A DNA stretch of 7,745 nucleotides, from the NCBI GenBank assembly GCA_031254735.1, contig JAIRTU010000194.1, positions 1-7,745 on the forward strand, in the 5' to 3' direction. This document shows, one piece after another, positions 1 through 6,820 of the stretch; position 1 is the stretch's first letter, and each line of letters starts with the position of its first letter. Position numbers and translations under genes: made by a program. This stretch comes from Bacteroidales bacterium (GTDB lineage: Bacteria; Bacteroidota; Bacteroidia; Bacteroidales; WCHB1-69). A model generated the notes under the pieces. The model was not told the origin of the DNA. It was given only the letters and a program-made list of their open reading frames with translations, and did not search any database.

Positions 1-42
1 TTTGTGTGTTTTTGCAGATAGAAAATAAATAATTAAAATAAT

Positions 43-975
43 ATGATAAAATATCTTTGGGTGTACATAAAAGGAATTGCCATGGGTGCGGCAGATGTAG
101 TCCCCGGTGTTTCGGGCGGAACAATTGCTTTCATCACAGGCATTTACGAACGGTTGATACAGGCTATCAAAAATATTAACCTGAAAAATATCGAACTGTT
201 TTTCAAAGGAAAGTTTAAAGAGTGTTGGACAAATATCGATGGAATGTTTCTCCTTTGTTTGCTCTTGGGAATTGTTACCAGTCTGTTCACGCTGGCACAT
301 TTGATGACATATTTGCTTGACAATCACCCGATACAAATTTGGTCGTTTTTCTTTGGGTTGATATTGGCGTCTACTCTTTTTATCGGGCGAGATGTGAAAT
401 GGAATTGGAATACGGCATTGGCATTTGTGTTTTTCGCGATTGCGGCATTTTTTATTACCGATCCGTCCAACACTCCGATCAATTCAGACAATGCGTATTG
501 GTATCTTTTTCTGTGCGGTGCGATAGCCATTTGTGCGATGATACTGCCGGGGATTTCGGGGAGTTTTATTTTGGTGTTGTTGGGACAATATTATTTTCTG
601 TTGGATGCGGTAAAATCGTTTAATATAGCGGTTATTTTTGTTTTTGCGGCGGGCGCTCTTGTCGGAATTTTGAGTTTTGCCAATGTGCTTTCGTGGTTGT
701 TTAAACATTTTAAAATGATAACGCTGGCTGCCTTGACCGGCTTTATGCTCGGCTCGCTCAACAAGATATGGCCTTGGAAAAAAGAAATATTTTCCTTTAA
801 TGAATATGGCGAAATGATCGACAAAGCACAGATAAATATTTCCCCCATGCAATTTGAGACAATCACCGCAAGCAACAATCATCTTTGGGAAGCCGTTTTG
901 CTGATGATAATCGGCTTCGTGTTGATTTTTGTGGTTGAATATATTTCCATAAAATTGAAAAAGAAAATAAATTAA
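43..975 (+). CDS. DUF368 family membrane protein, PopT-like polyprenyl-phosphate translocase
   Basis: 310-residue polytopic inner-membrane protein. Seen: the family signature near the N-terminus (GAADVVPGVSGGT, residues 15-27) and a related element in the second half (MILPGISGS, residues 166-174), each followed by hydrophobic sequence. This suggests two pseudo-symmetric halves with paired re-entrant or short membrane elements. About eight hydrophobic segments are visible and the C-terminus is basic (KLKKKIN). Known of the family: DUF368 proteins (PopT) were shown to return undecaprenyl phosphate across the cytoplasmic membrane so the carrier can be reused for peptidoglycan and surface glycans. 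Length is normal. The ATG follows an A-rich stretch typical of Bacteroidetes starts. The 42 bases before it hold stops in all frames, so no upstream gene can be named. The next gene follows 11 bases later, so co-transcription is likely. Family assignment is firm; substrate is by family. Confidence 0.93.
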   Translation: MIKYLWVYIKGIAMGAADVVPGVSGGTIAFITGIYERLIQAIKNINLKNIELFFKGKFKECWTNIDGMFLLCLLLGIVTSLFTLAHLMTYLLDNHPIQIWSFFFGLILASTLFIGRDVKWNWNTALAFVFFAIAAFFITDPSNTPINSDNAYWYLFLCGAIAICAMILPGISGSFILVLLGQYYFLLDAVKSFNIAVIFVFAAGALVGILSFANVLSWLFKHFKMITLAALTGFMLGSLNKIWPWKKEIFSFNEYGEMIDKAQINISPMQFETITASNNHLWEAVLLMIIGFVLIFVVEYISIKLKKKIN

Positions 976-986
976 AGACGCAAGAG

Positions 987-1403
987 ATGTGCAACAAAGA
1001 TATTCGTTGGAAACAACGCTTTCAAAACTTTGAGAAAGCTTTTTTACAGTTGAAAGATGCTGTTGAAAAAAAATCTTTGAACGAGTTGGAACGTGATGGA
1101 CTTTTGCAGCTTTTTAAATTTTCCATGGAATTATCTTGGAAGATCATGGAAAACTTTTTGGAAGAAAAAGGAATTTCATTCGATAAAGTTACTCCAAAAG
1201 AAGTTTTTCGACAAGCACAACAAGCGGGATATATTACAAATGTTCAAACATTTATAGACGGAATTACATTACGAAACGAATTATCGCACAATTACAATGT
1301 GCAAAAGTTTGAAAAAGCAGTTGAAGAGATACGTTTAAATATATTTCCTGCTTTGGAACAACTGTATCATTTTTTTATTCAGGAAATAAAAAGCGAAAAT
1401 TAA
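987..1403 (+). CDS. HEPN-domain protein, HI0074 / nucleotidyltransferase substrate-binding family (HepT-like)
   Basis: 138-residue, all-helical, charged soluble protein of the HI0074 type (nucleotidyltransferase substrate-binding, HEPN superfamily). Seen: an N-terminal helix pair with the opening WKQRFQNFEKAFLQL, a conserved central 'ELSWKIMENFLEEKG' block, and the motif R96-N-E-L-S-H101-N-Y103, an exact RX4HXY. Known: in HepT/MntA toxin-antitoxin pairs this motif forms the RNase site and the tyrosine is AMPylated by the partner MNT nucleotidyltransferase. HI0074 proteins normally sit beside such a nucleotidyltransferase (HI0073). Length and motifs are complete, so the protein is probably functional. 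Odd: the expected partner is not intact here; only a 23-codon stub follows six bases downstream. Upstream spacing to the DUF368 gene is 11 bases. Whether it is a toxin, or a benign member of the family, cannot be told from sequence. Confidence 0.88.
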   Translation: MCNKDIRWKQRFQNFEKAFLQLKDAVEKKSLNELERDGLLQLFKFSMELSWKIMENFLEEKGISFDKVTPKEVFRQAQQAGYITNVQTFIDGITLRNELSHNYNVQKFEKAVEEIRLNIFPALEQLYHFFIQEIKSEN

Positions 1404-1408
1404 TCGGT

Positions 1409-1480
1409 ATGAGCGATCACAAAGAACTCTCCGAACAAATTTTAAAAGTGGGTATGCCGTTTTATTCGACAGACCATTGA
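1409..1480 (+). pseudogene. Probable remnant of an MNT-type nucleotidyltransferase (HI0073-like), 23 codons
   Basis: A short frame starts with ATG six bases after the HEPN stop, exactly where the partner nucleotidyltransferase gene is usually found. It reads MSDHKELSEQILKVGMPF then YSTDH and stop. The piece 'ELSEQILKVGMPFY' resembles the last helix of HI0073/MNT nucleotidyltransferases, which commonly end in a pattern like 'xELxxHIxxVGxxxY'. The catalytic core (GSxxxG with a following DxD) is absent from this stretch in every frame. The simplest reading is an internal deletion that kept the start and the C-terminal helix. Alternatives: a chance short frame, or a short translated leader. The resemblance is judged by eye on few residues. 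Confidence 0.42.
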
Positions 1481-1493
1481 ATATACCGAATAA

Positions 1494-2252
1494 ATGATAC
1501 GCAGACGTTTCGGGTTGATTGGTTTTCCTTTGGGGCATTCTTTTTCCAAAAAATATTTTGAAGATAAATTTATTTCCGAAAATATTACGGACACCGAATT
1601 TCTGAATTTTGAAATGCAGCGTCTGGATAATCTGTTTCTTTTGATAGATGAAAATCCTCTTTTGCATGGATTTACGGTAACCATTCCGCACAAATCGTCC
1701 ATTCTGCCGTTTATGAATACGCTCTCGGACGAAGTGAGGGAAATCGGCTCGTTGAACGTTGTCAAAATACAACGAACAGACAAAACCATAGAGTTGCACG
1801 GCTTCAACACCGACGTATTCGGTTTTGAAAAGTCGCTGTGTGAACATTGGCAGCCGCATCATCATTCGGCATTGATTTTGGGAACAGGCGGAAGTGCCAA
1901 AGCCGTTGCTTACGTGTTGCGGAAAATGAAAATAACGTATTCGTTTGTTTCCCGCACGCCCTTTGGAGAGCATGCAATCGCATATCATCATTTAAACAAA
2001 GAAATAATAAAATCTAACCCGCTGATAATCAACACCACACCGTTGGGAATGTCTCCCGATACGGATTCCTGTCCCGATATTCCATATAATTTTTTGACGG
2101 ATAAACATTTTTTGTTCGATTTGGTCTACAATCCCACACAGACTTTATTTCTGCAAAAAGGATTGCAACAGGGAACTCTCGCCTGCAACGGATACGATAT
2201 GCTTCGCTATCAGGCAGACCAAGCATGGAAGATTTGGAACGAAAACCGGTAA
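1494..2252 (+). CDS. aroE: Shikimate dehydrogenase (NADP-dependent)
   Basis: 252 residues. Reduces 3-dehydroshikimate to shikimate with NADPH in the cytoplasmic chorismate pathway. Seen, in order: shikimate-binding GFPLGHSFSKKYF (residues 10-22, with S16 and S18), the catalytic lysine in VTIPHKSS (K67), the substrate asparagine in IGSLNVV (N88, where many homologues have GAxNT), the catalytic aspartate in NTDVFGF (D107), the Rossmann loop GTGGSA (130-135), the NTTPLGMSP block, and the C-terminal FDLVYNPTQT and NGYDML motifs. All key residues are present. It is slightly shorter than E. coli AroE (272), as is usual in Bacteroidetes. An in-frame TAA sits immediately before the ATG, so the start is fixed. 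It follows the HEPN/stub pair by 13 bases and is followed by a probable terminator, so it is likely the last gene of its transcript. Confidence 0.96.
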   Translation: MIRRRFGLIGFPLGHSFSKKYFEDKFISENITDTEFLNFEMQRLDNLFLLIDENPLLHGFTVTIPHKSSILPFMNTLSDEVREIGSLNVVKIQRTDKTIELHGFNTDVFGFEKSLCEHWQPHHHSALILGTGGSAKAVAYVLRKMKITYSFVSRTPFGEHAIAYHHLNKEIIKSNPLIINTTPLGMSPDTDSCPDIPYNFLTDKHFLFDLVYNPTQTLFLQKGLQQGTLACNGYDMLRYQADQAWKIWNENR

Positions 2253-2265
2253 ATGACGCAAAAGC

Positions 2266-2307
2266 AAAATGCCTGCCGCTTTTTTTGGTGCAGGGCGATT
2301 TTTTTTT
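2266..2307 (+). terminator. Probable intrinsic terminator after aroE
   Basis: Left arm AAAATGCCTGC (2266-2276) pairs with right arm GCAGGGCGATTTT (2290-2302) with small bulges, and a run of T extends to 2307. It lies 14 bases past the aroE stop and before a separate promoter, as expected for the end of a transcript. Confidence 0.6.
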
Positions 2308-2322
2308 GTTGAAATATCATCG

Positions 2323-2351
2323 TTTCGACAATAAAAAAAAGTGTATTTTTG
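2323..2351 (+). promoter_or_regulatory. Bacteroidetes-type promoter for the BASS transporter unit
   Basis: The -7 element TATTTTTG (2344-2351) matches TAnnTTTG exactly. A weaker -33 element TTTC (2323-2326) lies 17 bases upstream. Transcription would begin near 2356-2360, giving a leader of roughly 20 bases before the ATG at 2379. Confidence 0.55.
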
Positions 2352-2378
2352 CACCGTGTTTGAAAAATAGAATTAAGT

Positions 2379-3326
2379 ATGTATGAAGAATTATTAAAGT
2401 TGGACGAGGTTGAGATACATTTCTCCGCAGAAGGAATGCACGTGGTGAACTTCATTTTAGCGTTTGTAATGTTTGGTGTGGCATTGGGGATAAAGCCTCA
2501 AATGTTCAAAAATGTATTTCTGTACCCGAAATCGGTGATATTGGGTTTGTTTTGTCAATGGATAGCGTTGCCGGCTGTTACTTTTTTTTTGGTGGTTGTT
2601 TTCAATCGTTATATTACGCCTATGGTTGCGATGGGAATGCTTTTGGTAGCCGCCTGTCCGGGTGGAAACATGTCTAATTTCATGTCTCACCTCTCAAAAG
2701 GGAACACGGAACTTTCGATAAGCCTTACCGCCATAACCACCGCTTTTTCCACCATTGTTACGCCTTTCAATTTTGCTCTTTGGGGTGGGTTTTATGTCAA
2801 ATTTATCAACAAACATGCAGAAAATGCTTTGCAAACATTGCATATAGACACCTTTCAAATGTTTGAGACGGTATTTTTGTTGTTGGGGATACCCATTGTT
2901 TTGGGTTTTTTGGTGGTGCGGTTTTTGCCCAAGGTGGCAGAAAAGGTAAAAAAACCGATGCAATATCTCTCCATTGTTTTCTTTATGGTGATGATAGCTG
3001 TTGCATTCAGCAACAATCTGGACGTATTTCTTCGTCATATATTTTACATTTTCATTTTGGTGTTTATTCATAATTTCCTGGCATTGTCGACGGGCTTTGG
3101 TATAGCAACAATTTTTAACGTTCCCGCTATCGATCGGCGTTCTCTTGCCATAGAGACCGGCATACAAAATTCGGGATTGGGATTGGTATTGCTTTTCAAT
3201 CCCAAAATATTTCCTCCCGAAATGGCAATGGGAGGCATGCTTTTGGTTACGGCATGGTGGGGAATTTGGCATATAATATCAGGATTGAGTGTTTCTTTGT
3301 ATTGGTCGCGACATCCTGTAAAATAA
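2379..3326 (+). CDS. Bile acid:sodium symporter (BASS) family transporter
   Basis: 315 residues, about nine to ten hydrophobic membrane segments. Seen: the family core ACPGGNMSNFMSHLSKGN (C93-P-G-G-N97 onward) followed by a helix with 'LSISLTAITT' and TP, and the second signature IETGIQNSGLGL with Q263-N264. These two unwound-helix regions form the sodium and substrate site in ASBT-type structures. Known: bacterial members move organic anions, such as keto acids or sterol-like compounds, with Na+; bile acid itself is only one possible substrate. The N-terminal ~20 residues are acidic and soluble before the first membrane helix. The gene has its own promoter and is followed after 12 bases by the acyltransferase, so the two are probably co-transcribed. 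The substrate cannot be predicted here. Confidence 0.92.
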   Translation: MYEELLKLDEVEIHFSAEGMHVVNFILAFVMFGVALGIKPQMFKNVFLYPKSVILGLFCQWIALPAVTFFLVVVFNRYITPMVAMGMLLVAACPGGNMSNFMSHLSKGNTELSISLTAITTAFSTIVTPFNFALWGGFYVKFINKHAENALQTLHIDTFQMFETVFLLLGIPIVLGFLVVRFLPKVAEKVKKPMQYLSIVFFMVMIAVAFSNNLDVFLRHIFYIFILVFIHNFLALSTGFGIATIFNVPAIDRRSLAIETGIQNSGLGLVLLFNPKIFPPEMAMGGMLLVTAWWGIWHIISGLSVSLYWSRHPVK

Positions 3327-3338
3327 TCGTTTGGTTTT

Positions 3339-4649
3339 ATGGAGAAAAGGATACACGATAAAAATTGTTTTTATACTTTGTTGCGGATTTATGTCGATGG
3401 ACTGTTCAGGCTGTCGTATCGGCGCATGGAATATCACGGAAAAGAGAAAATTCCGCAAAATGCCGCCATTATCTATGCACCCAATCACACCAATACCTTG
3501 ATGGACGCTTTGGCGGTGTTGGCTATCGACAAAAAGCCGAAAGTGTTTGTTGCCAGAGCAGATGTGTTTAAAAATCCTGTCGCAAACAAAATTCTTACGT
3601 TTTTGAAAATGCTTCCCATCAACAGAATGCGCGACGGAAGCAACAATCTGACCAAAAACGAAGAAATCAACCATAAGGTGGTGGAGGCTTTGCGAGATAA
3701 AACGCCTTTTTGTATTTTGCCGGAAGGAAGACATCGGGCGAAACACAGTCTGTTGCCTTTGCAGAAAGGTATTTTTAGAATTGCTTTGCAGGCAAATGAT
3801 AATTTCGGGAAAGAAATACCTGTTTATATTGTGCCGATAGGCATAGAGTTCGGACATTTTTTCCGTCATCGTTCTTCGATTCTTTTGCAGGTGGGAAACC
3901 CCATAAACGTAAGCGATTTTGTTTTGCAAAACAGTCAACATGGGTGTGCCGAGCTGATAAATGCGTTGCGAGACGAACTGAACGTCCGCATGAAAGAAGT
4001 GATATTGCAGATAGAAGACAACTCTGATTACGAAGGTGTTTTAGAGCTGACCCATATATTCGATCATAAACAAAGACAGCAATTAAATCTGAAAAAAAAC
4101 ACGCTCATCAATCGGTTTCTGTCTGCCAAAGCCACCATCACGGAAACGGAAAATCTGTTGAAAGAAAATTCTTCCGCCATGCGGGAAACAGTACACGCCG
4201 CCGCCGATTTTTCTTCCAAAAGACATCAGGCAAAGATCGGGGCAGAGTCGTATCTGAAAAAATATCCGGTTTGGTCTATTGTCGGACGATTTTTTTTGCT
4301 TGTGTTGGGACTGCCCTATTTTATCTTTTTTGCGGTGATAACCTCTCCCATTACTTTGATTTCTATTTGGGCTTGTTCTTTATTCAAAGACAAAGCCTTT
4401 TGTAACACGTTGCGATATATGATTACGCTGTTGCTTTTTCCGTTTCTTTTTTTGATAATCGGATTGGTGGCGTGGATCAATTTCGGGTTGTGGTGGGCAA
4501 TTGTGGCGATTGTGCTGTTTCTGCTTTCTTTTCATTTTCTGTACGAATACCTGCGGACAATACGATTGTTTGTTTCAGACATACGTTGGACGTTGCACAA
4601 GAAGCTGCAAAAGCAATTGGCGAAGCTGCAAAAAGCAAGTAGCAGTTGA
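3339..4649 (+). CDS. PlsC-type lysophospholipid/glycerol-phosphate acyltransferase with C-terminal membrane anchor
   Basis: 436 residues. Seen: an N-terminal PlsC/LPLAT domain (about residues 20-235) with the acyltransferase motif APNHTNTLMDAL, in which H50 and D56 are five residues apart (HX5D, not the usual HX4D); the phosphate-binding motif LPEGRHR (P128-E-G-R131); and LLPLQKG (138-144). A charged helical middle (about 245-305) is followed by two or more strongly hydrophobic segments (about 312-345 and 360-405), and the end is a basic amphipathic tail. Known: PlsC-type enzymes transfer acyl groups to glycerol-phosphate or lysophosphatidate at the inner membrane. As I recall, HX5D occurs in the Gpt2/SCT1-like branch and its Bacteroidetes relatives. 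The acyl acceptor is not certain; it could also be an amino-lipid. Located between the BASS gene and an outer-membrane barrel gene. Confidence 0.87.
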   Translation: MEKRIHDKNCFYTLLRIYVDGLFRLSYRRMEYHGKEKIPQNAAIIYAPNHTNTLMDALAVLAIDKKPKVFVARADVFKNPVANKILTFLKMLPINRMRDGSNNLTKNEEINHKVVEALRDKTPFCILPEGRHRAKHSLLPLQKGIFRIALQANDNFGKEIPVYIVPIGIEFGHFFRHRSSILLQVGNPINVSDFVLQNSQHGCAELINALRDELNVRMKEVILQIEDNSDYEGVLELTHIFDHKQRQQLNLKKNTLINRFLSAKATITETENLLKENSSAMRETVHAAADFSSKRHQAKIGAESYLKKYPVWSIVGRFFLLVLGLPYFIFFAVITSPITLISIWACSLFKDKAFCNTLRYMITLLLFPFLFLIIGLVAWINFGLWWAIVAIVLFLLSFHFLYEYLRTIRLFVSDIRWTLHKKLQKQLAKLQKASSS

Positions 4650-4675
4650 GGCTCTTTGATCGGTTTTTATATTTC
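4645..4675 (+). promoter_or_regulatory. Weak candidate promoter before the outer-membrane barrel gene
   Basis: TATATTTC (4668-4675) differs from TAnnTTTG by one base, and GTTG (4645-4648) lies 19 bases upstream, overlapping the acyltransferase stop. The 59-base gap to the chosen ATG at 4709 leaves room for a leader. The match is imperfect and read-through from the upstream gene is equally possible. Confidence 0.28.
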
Positions 4676-4708
4676 AACATAATACTAATGATACTAAAAA
4701 TAAACAGA

Positions 4709-6148
4709 ATGAAACGCAATTTATTTCTTTTCGTTTTTATATGCTTCTCGTGGGCGGCGGTTGCTCAAAATAATGATTCTTTATCTTCGGCAGTTTCAGC
4801 GGCGGCAGGCGATACGCTTGTCAAGAAAGAGCGAAAAAAGTTGTTCAATCGCAAGTCGAAAGAAGATATTATCAAGAAAGGCATTTCGTTTGGACCGCTT
4901 CCGGTGGTGGCTTTCGATCAGGACAGGGGATTTCAATTTGGGGCTTTGCTCAATTTGTATGACTACGGCGACGGCTCGTACTATCCGCACCCTCGTCAGC
5001 AGTGGTATATCGAAGTTTCGGCTTACACCAAAGGAACGCAACAATATTTTTTCACTTACGATACCAAACATTTAATTCCTAACGTAAGAATGTCGTTAGC
5101 CGCTACGGTGGTGTACGATAAAGCCTTGGATTTTTACGGATACAACGGTTACGGGTCGAAATACCACCACGACAGCGTAAGTTATTGGCGCAAAAAATCG
5201 GACAAGACAGGCATGCCGCCTCAATATATGTCTGCTTTTTATCGTTTGGAACGCTTGGCGATGACCGTCAAAGCCGATTTTGTCGGAAATATTTGGAAAA
5301 ACAAACTGTTTTGGCAGGCGAGTTATTATTTTGCATGGCATCGCTATCGCAGTATAGATTTGGATAAAATCAACAAAGGAAAAGACAGTGTTGAGATGTT
5401 TTCGGGACTGACGTTGTACGAGAAATATATCGCTTGGGGCATCATTCCCGAAAAGGAAGCCGGCGGCGGATTTACAAGTGCGGTGAAAATCGGACTGATG
5501 TACGACACCCGCAATTTCGAAGCGGCGCCTTCTCGCGGCATTTGGGCGGAAGCTCATATTACGCTTGCACCCCATTTTTTGGGAACAACGCATGCCTACT
5601 ATCGCTACATGGCTACTTTCCGACATTATGTTCCCATTGCGAAAGACCGATTGGTGTTTGCCTATCGCCTGAATTATCAGGGCTGTTTCGGGAATTATTT
5701 ACCGTATTATATTCTGCCTGTGTTTAGTAATATCGGGAAAGACTACGACCGGGACGGCATTGGCGGCTATCGGACGGTACGCGGATTGCTGCGCGACAGA
5801 GTGCAGGGCTTGGACGTGGGCTTTATCAACGCCGAGTTTCGTTGGAAATTTGTTCAATTTCAATTGTGGAAACAAAATATTTATTTGGGCTTGAATGCCT
5901 TTTTCGATGGTGCTGTTACCACTCGCAATTACAATGTCTCGTACAGAGGAGACGACATTTTTTTGCTGAAAGAAGAATATGAAATGTATGTCAACGCTTC
6001 CAAACAAGACGGCTTTCATGCGGCGGCTGGCGGTGGTTTCCGCATTGCCATTAATCAAAATTTTATTATCGCCATCGACTATGCCATGCCTTTCAATCGG
6101 CAGGACGGAAAAGGAAGTCTGTACATCAACACCGGATATTTGTTTTGA
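4709..6148 (+). CDS. BamA/TamA-type (Omp85 superfamily) outer-membrane beta-barrel protein without POTRA domains
   Basis: 479 residues from the ATG at 4709. This start is chosen because it opens a clear signal peptide (MKRNLFLFVFICFSWAAVA, likely cut before Q20). A longer frame from TTG at 4646 would add 21 residues in front and overlap the previous gene. After a short polar, basic linker (about 20-50) come alternating aromatic strands to the C-terminal phenylalanine (GYLF), as in barrel proteins. Surface-antigen (Bac_surface_Ag) hallmarks: YDTRNFEAAPSRG in the middle, and GGYRTVRGLLRDRV with V357-R-G359 in the place of the VRGF/Y loop of Omp85 barrels. There is no room for POTRA repeats, so it is not BamA itself. 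Probably an outer-membrane protein of unknown task, perhaps in lipid or protein insertion. Followed after nine bases by the HAD gene. Confidence 0.86.
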   Translation: MKRNLFLFVFICFSWAAVAQNNDSLSSAVSAAAGDTLVKKERKKLFNRKSKEDIIKKGISFGPLPVVAFDQDRGFQFGALLNLYDYGDGSYYPHPRQQWYIEVSAYTKGTQQYFFTYDTKHLIPNVRMSLAATVVYDKALDFYGYNGYGSKYHHDSVSYWRKKSDKTGMPPQYMSAFYRLERLAMTVKADFVGNIWKNKLFWQASYYFAWHRYRSIDLDKINKGKDSVEMFSGLTLYEKYIAWGIIPEKEAGGGFTSAVKIGLMYDTRNFEAAPSRGIWAEAHITLAPHFLGTTHAYYRYMATFRHYVPIAKDRLVFAYRLNYQGCFGNYLPYYILPVFSNIGKDYDRDGIGGYRTVRGLLRDRVQGLDVGFINAEFRWKFVQFQLWKQNIYLGLNAFFDGAVTTRNYNVSYRGDDIFLLKEEYEMYVNASKQDGFHAAAGGGFRIAINQNFIIAIDYAMPFNRQDGKGSLYINTGYLF

Positions 6149-6157
6149 GAAAACAGT

Positions 6158-6775
6158 ATGATGAACAATATAAAAACCATTATTTTCGATTTCGGAGGCG
6201 TTTTGCTATCCCTGAACATGCAGGCATGCAAAGACGCTTTTGCTCGTTTGGGCTATGACAGGATTGGAGAGCTGCTCGATCATTATAAACAAAAAGGCAT
6301 TTTTCTGCTGTTTGAAGAAGGAAAAATTTCTACGGAAGATTTTTTTGAAGAACTGCAACACATTGTCGGGAAACAAGTGCCGACAGAAGACATTAAGAAA
6401 GCGTATCTTGCTTTTATCGAAGATATTCCTTCGTATAAATTGGATTTGATTTTGCGGTTGCGAAAGCAGTATACGGTTTTGATGCTTAGCAATGTGAATG
6501 CTTTTATTTTTGATTATTGCAAAGAAAATCATTTCAAAAGTCAAAATCATGTTTTTGAAGATTATTTCGACAAGGCGTATTTATCGTTTGAAATGGGTGT
6601 TTGCAAGCCCGACAGACTTATTTTTGAGAAAATGATAGCCGACGCCGCCCTCATTCCCGAACAATGTCTGTTTTTGGACGACGGAATAAAAAATATCGAA
6701 ACCGCCCAATCGTTGGGATTTCGCACCTGTTGCGTAAAGCCGCAGGAAGATTTTTCGTATTTGTTTGAAAAATAA
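6158..6775 (+). CDS. HAD-superfamily hydrolase, subfamily IA (YihX-like phosphatase)
   Basis: 205 residues, cytoplasmic. Seen: motif I FDFGGV with nucleophile D11 and glycine G13 where many HAD enzymes have a second aspartate; an alpha-helical C1 cap (about 18-85); motif II LSN (S111); motif III CKPD (K150); motif IV LFLDDG (D174, D175). This arrangement matches the YihX-type group (HAD-IA variant 3), whose E. coli member is an alpha-glucose-1-phosphatase with the same D-x-G motif. Missing D13 therefore does not imply an inactive protein. A second ATG directly follows the first; either start is possible. Only nine bases separate it from the barrel gene, so co-transcription is likely. Substrate is not predictable; phosphosugars are the family's usual range. 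Confidence 0.93.
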   Translation: MMNNIKTIIFDFGGVLLSLNMQACKDAFARLGYDRIGELLDHYKQKGIFLLFEEGKISTEDFFEELQHIVGKQVPTEDIKKAYLAFIEDIPSYKLDLILRLRKQYTVLMLSNVNAFIFDYCKENHFKSQNHVFEDYFDKAYLSFEMGVCKPDRLIFEKMIADAALIPEQCLFLDDGIKNIETAQSLGFRTCCVKPQEDFSYLFEK

Positions 6776-6808
6776 TTTGCAGAGAATGGCGTTTGGTAGA
6801 TACTTTTA
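6776..6808 (+). promoter_or_regulatory. Weak candidate promoter before the lipoprotein gene
   Basis: TTTG (6776-6779) and TACTTTTA (6801-6808, one mismatch to TAnnTTTG) are 21 bases apart, and the ATG follows 12 bases later at 6821. The leader would then be very short. This is suggestive only. Confidence 0.28.
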
Positions 6809-6820
6809 AATTTATACAAA

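Noticed and set aside
1..42. TTTTTGC near the window start as a promoter for the DUF368 gene
   Set aside because: The TA of the -7 element is missing and no -33 element with proper spacing fits in the window; it may be the tail of an upstream gene.
1335..1991. 218-codon open frame on the minus strand opposite aroE
   Set aside because: It lies opposite a gene with every AroE catalytic motif, its residues are rich in F, R, Q and H as expected of antisense frames, and no domain is recognisable.
2694..3272. 192-codon minus-strand frame opposite the BASS gene
   Set aside because: Antisense to the conserved transporter core, with low-complexity H/Q/K-rich translation; a shadow frame.
3279..3941. 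220-codon open frame on the minus strand opposite the acyltransferase gene
   Set aside because: It overlaps the BASS 3' end and the conserved acyltransferase domain antisense; composition is shadow-like (many H, Q, R, F) with no start context or motif.
4646..4708. TTG start adding 21 residues to the barrel protein
   Set aside because: It would bury the signal peptide behind an extra hydrophobic stretch and overlap the acyltransferase stop; the ATG at 4709 gives a textbook signal sequence.
5096..5626. 176-codon minus-strand frame opposite the barrel gene
   Set aside because: Antisense to a coherent signal-peptide-bearing barrel protein and lacking any recognisable domain.
6188..6205. HAD motif I lacking its second aspartate taken as a sign of an inactive enzyme
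   Set aside because: The D-x-G form is normal in the YihX-type group, and the remaining catalytic residues are all present.
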